In this document: positions 1 through 5,071 of the stretch, one piece after another
Layout of the letters: every line of letters starts with the position of its first letter
Numbering within the stretch: the stretch's first letter is position 1
NCBI GenBank assembly: GCA_934215995.1
Contig: CAKQBC010000083.1
Location: 1 to 8,669, forward strand
Length of the DNA: 8,669 nucleotides
DNA from: an uncultured Bacillus sp.
GTDB lineage: Bacteria; Bacillota; Bacilli; Bacillales; DSM-1321
Direction: 5' to 3'
Notes under the pieces: model-generated
What the model was told of the DNA's origin: nothing
Seen by the model: only the letters and a program-made list of their open reading frames with translations
The model's database searches: none
Position numbers and translations under genes: made by a program

Positions 1-981
1 GATTATTAGTTTAGTAGGGTCATAGTCAAAAGCGGCTTCCCCATCAAGTATTTCTTCTCCTGCACAGTAGAGCGGCTTGAGGCCGTTGATTTCTGTTCTT
101 ATATAGCGGGCTAATGAAATGGTGGAATCCATCAGCTGATTGCCATTGATCGCCAACTGCTTGCGTGCACTATCCAGTGATGCCAGCAGGATATAGGAAG
201 TGGATGTTGTCGTCAGCATGCTTAAAATCGACTGCACCCGTTTAGGCGACACGAGCTTGCTCTTGAAATTCAGGATGCTGCTCTGCGTCATGGAGCCGCC
301 AAGCTTGTGGACACTTGTGGCTGCCATGTCAGCTCCTGCCTGCATAGCAGATAGAGGCAGCTCATCATGGAAATGTATATGGACGCCATGCGCTTCGTCG
401 ACGAGAACGGGAATGCCGTGATTGTGGGCTATTTCCACAATCGCCTTCAAATCGGCGCTGATTCCGAAATAAGTGGGATTGATGACGAGAAGCCCTTTCG
501 CATCGCTATGCTCCTTGATCGTCTTCTCCACAGCTTTTGGAGAGATGCCATGTGAAATCCCGAATGTTTTATCAACCTCTGGCGTGATGAAAACAGGGAT
601 GGCCCCTGCAAATACAATTGCCGACATGACGGATTTATGGACATTCCTTGGCACGATAATTTTATCTCCAGGCCCGCAAACACTCATGATCATCGTCATG
701 ATGGCGCCGCTTGTTCCCTGGACAGAAAAGAATGTATGGTCGGCACCGAAGGCCTCTGCAGCCAGATCTTGTGCTTCTTTGATGATTCCTTTCGGTGCAT
801 GGAGGTCATCGAGCGGCAAAATATTGATTAAATCGATGGATAATGCGTTGTCCCCAATAAAGTTACGGAATTCATTTTCCATGCCATATCCCTTTTTATG
901 CCCAGGTATGTGAAACTGGACTGGGTTTCTTTCAGCATGGCGAATCAAACCGGTAAACAGGGGGGTTTGAAGTTGTGACAA
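1..981 (-). CDS. speA: Arginine decarboxylase SpeA (N-terminal two thirds, runs off the left edge)
   Basis: PLP-dependent, fold-type I decarboxylase of the Orn/Lys/Arg family, which converts arginine to agmatine in the cytoplasm as the first step of the agmatine route to polyamines. The 327 visible codons begin LSQLQTPLFTGL, with an early QFHIPGHKKG block (22-31). SVQGTSGA (86-93) should bind the PLP phosphate. DEAHG (195-199) carries the ring-binding Asp and stacking His. SVHKLGG (223-229) contains Lys226, the Schiff-base lysine. The Bacillus protein has about 490 residues, so roughly the last third is missing. The TTG start (979-981) was chosen because it follows AAAGAGGTG (989-997) by 7 bases and matches the family N-terminus MSQ. 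An upstream in-frame TTG would add an unlikely extension. Family members that use lysine or ornithine look similar; arginine is inferred from close resemblance to B. subtilis SpeA. Confidence 0.95.
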   Translation of the reverse strand, partial: MSQLQTPLFTGLIRHAERNPVQFHIPGHKKGYGMENEFRNFIGDNALSIDLINILPLDDLHAPKGIIKEAQDLAAEAFGADHTFFSVQGTSGAIMTMIMSVCGPGDKIIVPRNVHKSVMSAIVFAGAIPVFITPEVDKTFGISHGISPKAVEKTIKEHSDAKGLLVINPTYFGISADLKAIVEIAHNHGIPVLVDEAHGVHIHFHDELPLSAMQAGADMAATSVHKLGGSMTQSSILNFKSKLVSPKRVQSILSMLTTTSTSYILLASLDSARKQLAINGNQLMDSTISLARYIRTEINGLKPLYCAGEEILDGEAAFDYDPTKLII

Positions 982-1051
982 TAGTGTACACCTCTTTGCA
1001 AGTATTTTTCCCAAACCTCTTTGTTCCTTAATAACAATACCCGTGGTACAC

Positions 1052-1080
1052 TTGAAGAAACAAAACAAGAGAATTATAAC
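1052..1080 (+). promoter_or_regulatory. Sigma-A promoter of the nitronate monooxygenase-yktA unit
   Basis: TTGAAG (1052-1057) and TATAAC (1075-1080) are separated by exactly 17 bases. This predicts a transcript starting near 1087 with about 78 nt of leader before the ATG. The -10 shares bases with the leftward TATAAT of the proposed speA promoter. Confidence 0.6.
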
Positions 1081-1100
1081 ATTTTTAGAATATTTTTCAT
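1073..1100 (-). promoter_or_regulatory. Candidate sigma-A promoter of speA
   Basis: Reading leftward, ATGAAA (1095-1100) and a perfect TATAAT (1073-1078) are separated by 16 bases. The -35 is weak. Transcription would start near 1066 and give a leader of about 85 nt. The -10 overlaps the -10 proposed for the rightward gene, so the two divergent promoters would compete. Confidence 0.4.
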
Positions 1101-1164
1101 AGAAAAAAATCTTCTGTTTTCGGTAAGTCGGCAACAGCGGAAAAATAGGAAAGGATGATGCTTT

Positions 1165-2124
1165 ATGAAATGGAATACCCGCATAACTGAATTGCTCGGC
1201 ATTAAATACCCGATTATTCAGGGAGGATTGGCGCATCTTGCATACTCGGAGTTGGCTGCTGCTGTGTCGAATGCAGGAGGGTTGGGGCAGGTGACAGCTT
1301 TAAGCCTGGACGAACCCGCACAATTAAGGGAAGAAATGCGTAAGGTGAAGAAGTTGACTGATAAGCCATTCGGGGTTAATTTTGCGATCGGGGACCATGG
1401 CCGGCCTTTTGAGCATTTTCTGGAAGCCGCATTGGAAGAAGGCCTTTCCATTGTAAGCATAACAGGGGGAAATCCGAAACCGGTCTTCGACATGCTCGAA
1501 GGGACAGGTGTGAAAAAGCTCGTCCTCGTTGCTGCCAAAAGACAGGCGGTGAAAGCGGAAGAGCTTGGGGCCGATGCTGTCATGGTTGTCGGACAGGAAG
1601 GGGGCGGCCATCTCGGAAGGAATGACACGGGTACAATCGTACTTGTTCCACAGGTTGTTGATGCTCTATCCATCCCGGTGATTGCATCAGGGGGGATAGG
1701 AGACGGAAGAGGGCTTATGGCAGCGATTAGCCTTGGTGCGGAAGGTGTGGAAATGGGAACGAGATTCATAGCGACTAAAGAATGTGTGCATGCAAGTGCT
1801 GTATATAAGGATGCCTTGCTGAATGGAACGGAACAGGATACCGTCGTCATAAAGCGTTCCATCGGTGCGCCGGCAAGGGCAATCGCCAATGGATGGACCG
1901 AAAAGATTCTGAAGCTTGAAGCTGAACAGGCAGGCTATGAAGGCTTAAAAGAATACATAAGCGGCAATACTAACAAAAAGTTCATCCATGATGGTAAAAT
2001 GGATGAGGGGTACGCTTGGGCCGGCCAGGTAATGGGATTGATTAAAGATGTGCCTTCCTGCGGGGATTTGATCGGAAACATTATTGCTGATGCCGAGCGC
2101 ATACGGGCCAAATGGCAGAATTAG
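1165..2124 (+). CDS. Nitronate monooxygenase / FabK-like FMN enzyme
   Basis: A 319-aa TIM-barrel flavoprotein of the 2-nitropropane dioxygenase family, expected to oxidise alkyl nitronates with FMN and oxygen in the cytoplasm. Visible signatures are RITELLGIKYPIIQGG at the N-terminus (6-21), EGGGHLG (145-151) with the conserved His149, the glycine-rich FMN-phosphate loop ASGGIGDGRG (174-183), GTRF (198-201) and a late AGQ (286-288). Length agrees with the family (about 310-350 aa). FabK, the FMN enoyl-ACP reductase, is the closest alternative: it has the same fold and start, but usually EAGGH where this protein has EGGGH, which favours the monooxygenase side. The ATG follows AAGGA (1151-1155) by 9 bases. 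The gene is divergent from speA and probably cotranscribed with yktA 20 bases downstream. Substrate is not determinable from sequence. Confidence 0.9.
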   Translation: MKWNTRITELLGIKYPIIQGGLAHLAYSELAAAVSNAGGLGQVTALSLDEPAQLREEMRKVKKLTDKPFGVNFAIGDHGRPFEHFLEAALEEGLSIVSITGGNPKPVFDMLEGTGVKKLVLVAAKRQAVKAEELGADAVMVVGQEGGGHLGRNDTGTIVLVPQVVDALSIPVIASGGIGDGRGLMAAISLGAEGVEMGTRFIATKECVHASAVYKDALLNGTEQDTVVIKRSIGAPARAIANGWTEKILKLEAEQAGYEGLKEYISGNTNKKFIHDGKMDEGYAWAGQVMGLIKDVPSCGDLIGNIIADAERIRAKWQN

Positions 2125-2144
2125 TGAAAGAAAGAGTGATCATA

Positions 2145-2414
2145 ATGGAATACCAATATCCGATAGACATGGATTGGAGCACCGAGGAAATAGTCGATGT
2201 CATCGCCTTCTTCGAAGCAGTTGAAAGCGTATATGAAAACGGGTATGAAAGAAGTGCGTTCATGGATAAATACCGCACATTCAAATCGATTGTACCCGGC
2301 ATAGCCGAAGAAAAAAGAATCGGCAAAGAATTTGAGGAAGTAAGCGGCTATTCATTATACCGCGCAGTCCAGGCAGCAAGGAAAGCACAGGATGGAGAAA
2401 AAGTAAAGCTGTAA
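2145..2414 (+). CDS. yktA: UPF0223 family protein YktA
   Basis: Small acidic cytoplasmic protein of 89 aa, matching the B. subtilis YktA length. The start MEYQYPIDMDWSTEEIVDVI and the block KEFEEVSGYSLYRAVQAA (61-78) are recognisable as UPF0223. The function of the family is not known to me. I chose ATG 2145 because it gives the family N-terminus. In-frame alternatives at ATG 2112 and GTG 2124 would overlap the end of the preceding gene and add residues not expected in the family. Only a weak AAAGAGTG precedes the start, and the 20-base gap suggests translation coupled to the upstream gene. A terminator follows 18 bases after the stop. Confidence 0.92.
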   Translation: MEYQYPIDMDWSTEEIVDVIAFFEAVESVYENGYERSAFMDKYRTFKSIVPGIAEEKRIGKEFEEVSGYSLYRAVQAARKAQDGEKVKL

Positions 2415-2432
2415 TAGAATAAGGAAGAGAAA

Positions 2433-2463
2433 AAGCGCCCTATGCCATGATGCTAGGGCGCTT
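2433..2463. terminator. Bidirectional intrinsic terminator between yktA and yktB
   Basis: AAGCGCCCTA (2433-2442) and TAGGGCGCTT (2454-2463) form a perfect 10-bp stem around an 11-base loop. Read leftward, the stem is followed by TTTTTCTCTT, a good U-run for ending yktB. Read rightward the tail is only CTTATCGCTTA, so termination of yktA should be weaker. Confidence 0.85.
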
Positions 2464-2482
2464 ATCGCTTATTACGATAGGT

Positions 2483-3103
2483 TTATTTCATTTTGTACAG
2501 GGGTAATAGTTTTACAAATACATCATGAATCGTTTGAACGAATGCATCATCGGACATTTTGACAGACTCGTCACGAGGGATTTGGATACCGCATAGCAGT
2601 TCAGCTTTTTTGACTGACTGCAATCTTTGGAACATCTTCTCCAAATCATCCTGTGCCAGATCTTTATGAGGAATCGCCTCTGGTTTTGTATGATCGGTAG
2701 ACCAAACAAAATCATCGGGTATAAGATTTTTGATTGTAGCAGCATTGTCCATAAATTTTTTGCCTATTTCACCTTTAGAAGGAGCTTCGTAAATAACGGC
2801 ATACCAGACAAATGCGTGTGTTTCCCATAAGCCGATCTGGAAATGCGGCAGCATTTTATATCCGCGCTTATTTGGCGCAAAAGCCACCCACGTATCATTA
2901 GGTGGATTTATGGTTCTTCTGGCATGCTTCGCCACATGGGGAAACATTTCTTCTCCTGCCAATACCGACAGTTCTTGAGAGAAATAGGTGCCGAGGTTGT
3001 CCAATTTCGGACGGATGCGTTGAACCAATGCTTCCATCCTTGGCTCCAGCCCGTCGATTTTAAAAACATTAAAATCTTCGGCAGTGAATCCTGAAATGTT
3101 CAT
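2483..3103 (-). CDS. yktB: UPF0637 family protein YktB
   Basis: A soluble 206-aa protein of the UPF0637/DUF1054 family; its biochemical role is unknown to me. Recognisable stretches include the start MNISGFTAEDFNVFKIDGLE, NPPNDTWVAFAPNKRGYKML (66-85) and HFQIGLWETHAFVWYAV (87-103). There is no signal peptide or membrane segment. The ATG start is preceded by AGGAGG (3111-3116) at 7 bases, an excellent ribosome binding site. The gene stands alone, convergent with yktA and divergent from ykzI. It has its own probable promoter, overlain by two inverted repeats, and a terminator 20 bases after its stop. Confidence 0.92.
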   Translation of the reverse strand: MNISGFTAEDFNVFKIDGLEPRMEALVQRIRPKLDNLGTYFSQELSVLAGEEMFPHVAKHARRTINPPNDTWVAFAPNKRGYKMLPHFQIGLWETHAFVWYAVIYEAPSKGEIGKKFMDNAATIKNLIPDDFVWSTDHTKPEAIPHKDLAQDDLEKMFQRLQSVKKAELLCGIQIPRDESVKMSDDAFVQTIHDVFVKLLPLYKMK

Positions 3104-3121
3104 TAGGTTGCCTCCTGCTTT

Positions 3122-3148
3122 CTATGTTATGAATCTATAGTAACATAG
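3122..3148. repeat. Inverted repeat over the yktB -10 region
   Basis: CTATGTTA (3122-3129) and TAACATAG (3141-3148) are perfect 8-base arms around 11 bases. The proposed yktB -10 element lies in the centre. The layout fits a dimeric repressor operator, though a short RNA hairpin cannot be excluded. Confidence 0.55.
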
Positions 3149-3161
3149 CAAGCCTGCACAA
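3134..3161 (-). promoter_or_regulatory. Candidate sigma-A promoter of yktB
   Basis: Reading leftward, TTGTGC (3156-3161) and TATAGA (3134-3139) are separated by 16 bases. The predicted start point would leave a leader of only about 25 nt. Both hexamers fall within the two inverted repeats described here. Confidence 0.4.
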
Positions 3162-3178
3162 TGGAAATGATGTGCAGG
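3153..3178. repeat. Second inverted repeat upstream of yktB
   Basis: CCTGCACA (3153-3160) and TGTGCAGG (3171-3178) are perfect 8-base arms around a 10-base spacer, five bases from the first repeat. The arm nearer yktB contains most of the proposed -35. Rightward, the repeat is followed by GTTACTTTTTT, so it could also act as a weak terminator, although no rightward gene precedes it. Confidence 0.5.
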
Positions 3179-3281
3179 GTTACTTTTTTCCTTAGGGGCT
3201 GCCATTTCAGTTGAAGGATATAGGGGAAACAATTCGGATGGGGAAACTACTATTCTATTACACGGAAGGGGATAAACCGAA

Positions 3282-3479
3282 ATGAAACAGGTAATGAATA
3301 CAACACAAAAAGCTAGCCAATTTGATAAATACAGGACAGCTGTTCTAAGGATGGAACTTGACTATGAGCTTGCTACTTTATATGAAGCGATCAATGAAGA
3401 TGACAACAGAAAAAAAGTGCAATGCAAAAATAAACTGGAAAAAATCCGCAAAGAATTAATCAGACTACAGGCATTGTGA
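3282..3479 (+). CDS. ykzI: Small helical protein, YkzI-like
   Basis: A 65-aa charged protein with no membrane segment. From about residue 18 it reads as one or two amphipathic helices (VLRMELDYELATLYEAINED, then a Lys-rich stretch ending IRKELIRLQAL), suggesting a helical hairpin or coiled coil. The assignment to ykzI rests mainly on position between yktB and yktC plus size and general composition, so the symbol is less certain than the gene. The ATG follows AAGGGG (3266-3271) by 10 bases. A second in-frame ATG at 3294 has its nearest purine run too close to serve it. A terminator follows about 45 bases after the stop. It lacks the SQELD motif of Spo0E-type phosphatases. Function unknown. Confidence 0.8.
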   Translation: MKQVMNTTQKASQFDKYRTAVLRMELDYELATLYEAINEDDNRKKVQCKNKLEKIRKELIRLQAL

Positions 3480-3523
3480 TTGCAGATTGGAATAATGAAG
3501 AAGATAATAGTATACACATTACT

Positions 3524-3562
3524 CAAAACGGGTCCTTCATTCATAGTAATGGGCTCGTTTTG
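3524..3562 (+). terminator. Terminator-like hairpin after ykzI
   Basis: CAAAACGGGTCC (3524-3535) can pair over 12 positions, two of them G-U, with GGGCTCGTTTTG (3551-3562) around a 15-base loop. The stem ends in a T-run and is followed by CATTTATCC. It is the natural end of the ykzI transcript. It overlaps the first codons of the start-less frame described next. Confidence 0.65.
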
Positions 3563-3798
3563 CATTTATCCTGATTCTGTACCGCAGGATTAATCGATAT
3601 AAGAAAGGCATTCCAGATTTTGGGGATGCTGTAAAGCATATTTTATGGATAACTGCAGAATGGACAGATTGGAAGCTGCCGGCCTATGGTGCATTTTTTA
3701 CAGACAGGGCTTTAAAGGCACAATTCGGAACTGAGCTGCACATAAATAATTTTGTTGGGCTGAAGGGCAAACTAAGCAGTATCCGGAAGGGGCAGTGA
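3550..3798 (+). pseudogene. Start-less open frame, probable remnant or mis-started gene upstream of yktC
   Basis: This frame is open for 82 codons after a TAA at 3547-3549 and ends with TGA at 3796-3798. It contains no ATG, GTG or TTG codon. Its translation looks like real protein: a short hydrophobic run FAFILILYRR, then KHILWITAEWTDWKLPAYG and a basic end GLKGKLSSIRKGQ. The stop lies 4 bases before the yktC ATG, and the yktC ribosome binding site lies in its last codons, as in a translationally coupled operon. A 32-codon frame from ATG 3495 (MKKIIVYTLLKTGPSFIVMG...) overlaps it one frame away; a single-base shift would join them into about 100 aa. The alternatives are a frameshifted pseudogene, a sequencing error, a rare start such as CTG or ATT, or chance. 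I do not recognise the family. Confidence 0.45.
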
Positions 3799-3802
3799 TG
3801 AT

Positions 3803-4600
3803 ATGGAAGGTTATTGGAATGAGTTAGAGGAAACTGCGAAGGAATGGCTTTTTGAAGCCGGGGAGTATATCAAGCGTTCCTTTTCTGCGACTTTACAAAT
3901 CGAGGCTAAATCACATAAAAATGATCTGGTCACCAACATTGATAAAGAAGTGGAAGAGTTCATATTAGGCAAGATCGAGAGAGCGTACCCTGACCATCTC
4001 ATTTTGGGGGAAGAAGGGACAGGGCATGATATTTCCGATTTCAACAAGGGGATTGTATGGGTTGTCGATCCGATTGACGGCACTTTGAATTTTATCCATC
4101 AGAATCGGGATTTCGCCATTTCGATTGGCGTCTTTGAAGAAGGAAAGGGCAAAGTAGGTCTCATATATGATGTGATGAGGAATGAAATATACCATGCGAT
4201 TGCAGGCGAAGGAGCGTTCGTGAATGGAGAAAGGCTGGCACCCCTGAAGCCTGCCAAACTGGAGGAGTCGATCGTCGGATTGAATGCTTTCTGGATAAGT
4301 AATGAAGGACTAACGCAAAATAGCGGGCTGCTTCAAGTGGCTCGAAAGGCAAGAGGGACAAGATCGTATGGTTCTGCGGCCATTGAGATTGCTAATGTGG
4401 CTGCCGGGAGATTGGATGCATATCTTTCATTCAATCTCGCACCTTGGGATGTTGCGGGCGGTTCTGTTATTGTAAGGGAACTTGGGGGGATCATTACCGA
4501 TATTGAAGGCGATGAATTGCCGCCTTTCAAAAAATCTACCTTCCTTGCGGCGAAGCCTGAAATACATGAGGAAATTGTCCGTCAATTAAAAGAGCCGTAA
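3803..4600 (+). CDS. yktC: Inositol-1-monophosphatase family protein YktC (SuhB-like)
   Basis: A 265-aa Mg-dependent sugar-phosphate phosphatase expected to hydrolyse inositol 1-phosphate or a related phosphate ester in the cytoplasm. All metal-site motifs are present: GEEG (69-72), VVDPIDGTLNF (87-97) with Asp89 and Asp92, and the second signature PWDVAGGSVIVRELGG (214-229) with Asp216. Length is typical for the family. The ATG follows AAGGGG (3787-3792) by 10 bases. That site lies inside the end of the upstream start-less frame, so coupling is possible. The stop codon TAA (4598-4600) sits within the terminator hairpin. The true substrate could be another phosphate ester, such as a nucleotide or sugar phosphate, because the family is broad. 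Confidence 0.94.
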   Translation: MEGYWNELEETAKEWLFEAGEYIKRSFSATLQIEAKSHKNDLVTNIDKEVEEFILGKIERAYPDHLILGEEGTGHDISDFNKGIVWVVDPIDGTLNFIHQNRDFAISIGVFEEGKGKVGLIYDVMRNEIYHAIAGEGAFVNGERLAPLKPAKLEESIVGLNAFWISNEGLTQNSGLLQVARKARGTRSYGSAAIEIANVAAGRLDAYLSFNLAPWDVAGGSVIVRELGGIITDIEGDELPPFKKSTFLAAKPEIHEEIVRQLKEP

Positions 4601-4628
4601 TCCGTTTGACGGACTGCGGCTCTTTTAA
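4586..4628. terminator. Bidirectional terminator between yktC and ylaF
   Basis: TTAAAAGAGCCG (4586-4597) pairs perfectly with CGGCTCTTTTAA (4617-4628). An inner TCCGT/ACGGA stem (4601-4605, 4609-4613) extends the hairpin after a symmetric 3-base bulge. The A and T tails give a U-run in both directions, serving yktC rightward and ylaF leftward. The last four sense codons of yktC and its stop are part of the left arm. Confidence 0.9.
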
Positions 4629-4646
4629 TCATTATTGGGTTGAGTA

Positions 4647-4829
4647 CTATAGTTTCCCTAAATCGCGGTATTTCTTTTTGGTTGCAAAACCGTATCCCAT
4701 CACTGCGCATAATACCAGGATAGCCAAAATGATCAGCAGAGGGTTGCGTAAGGCAACCGCAGCGCCAATGCCGGCCATGGAAAGTGTCGCCAATAACGAC
4801 AGCAGCAAGAATATGCCTTTCCCTTTCAT
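4647..4829 (-). CDS. ylaF: Small two-helix membrane protein YlaF (DUF5325)
   Basis: A 60-aa integral membrane protein with two predicted helices (about 5-26 and 29-48), the second ending before a basic tail with FATKKKYRDLGKL. The size, the two helices and the location beside typA match B. subtilis YlaF; the function is unknown. I start it at ATG 4829 (MKGKGIFLLL) because AAAGGGGTG (4836-4844) lies 6 bases upstream. An in-frame GTG at 4838 would add three residues but is part of that ribosome binding site and cannot use it. It is convergent with yktC and shares its terminator. The 242 bases between ylaF and typA hold the typA promoter and no other clear gene; no convincing ylaF promoter was found. 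Confidence 0.88.
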   Translation of the reverse strand: MKGKGIFLLLSLLATLSMAGIGAAVALRNPLLIILAILVLCAVMGYGFATKKKYRDLGKL

Positions 4830-5004
4830 GTAGTTCACCCCTTTGCCTAACGTAAACCGGCGTCTGCATCCACTTCAAGAATTTCCACGAGAAATAAGAG
4901 TGCGAATGTGGGCAGCCGCCATGTAAATGCTCGATTCGGCCAGCGGGAAAGAAGAACGCCCCGTTGGCTGAAGTTTCAATTAATAAAGCACAGAATAGAA
5001 ATAA

Positions 5005-5039
5005 TTAGGATTCTTTGCGTTTATATGGTATTATATATT
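5005..5039 (+). promoter_or_regulatory. Promoter of typA
   Basis: An extended -10, TGGTATTAT (5026-5034), has a weak -35 TTAGGA (5005-5010) at 18 bases. A second overlapping pair, TTCTTT (5011-5016) and TATATT (5034-5039) at 17 bases, is also possible. Either gives a leader of about 25-30 nt. Confidence 0.5.
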
Positions 5040-5071
5040 AGTTAAACTTGAAAACATAGGAGTGGAAACGC

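Noticed and set aside
1218..1889. Long antisense frame (223 codons) opposite the nitronate monooxygenase gene
   Set aside because: Ser/Pro/Ala-rich shadow of a strongly supported gene, with no ribosome binding site or recognisable domain.
2112..2144. Extended yktA start at ATG 2112 or GTG 2124
   Set aside because: Both would add residues absent from the UPF0223 N-terminus, which begins at MEYQYPID.
3209..3240. GAAGGATAT upstream of ykzI as a sigma-H -35 element
   Set aside because: The upstream half fits the consensus, but no GAAT-type -10 lies at the required 12-14 bases.
4582..4878. 98-codon leftward frame overlapping ylaF
   Set aside because: It overlaps ylaF in another frame, runs into the terminator hairpin, and has no ribosome binding site; ylaF fits a known family.
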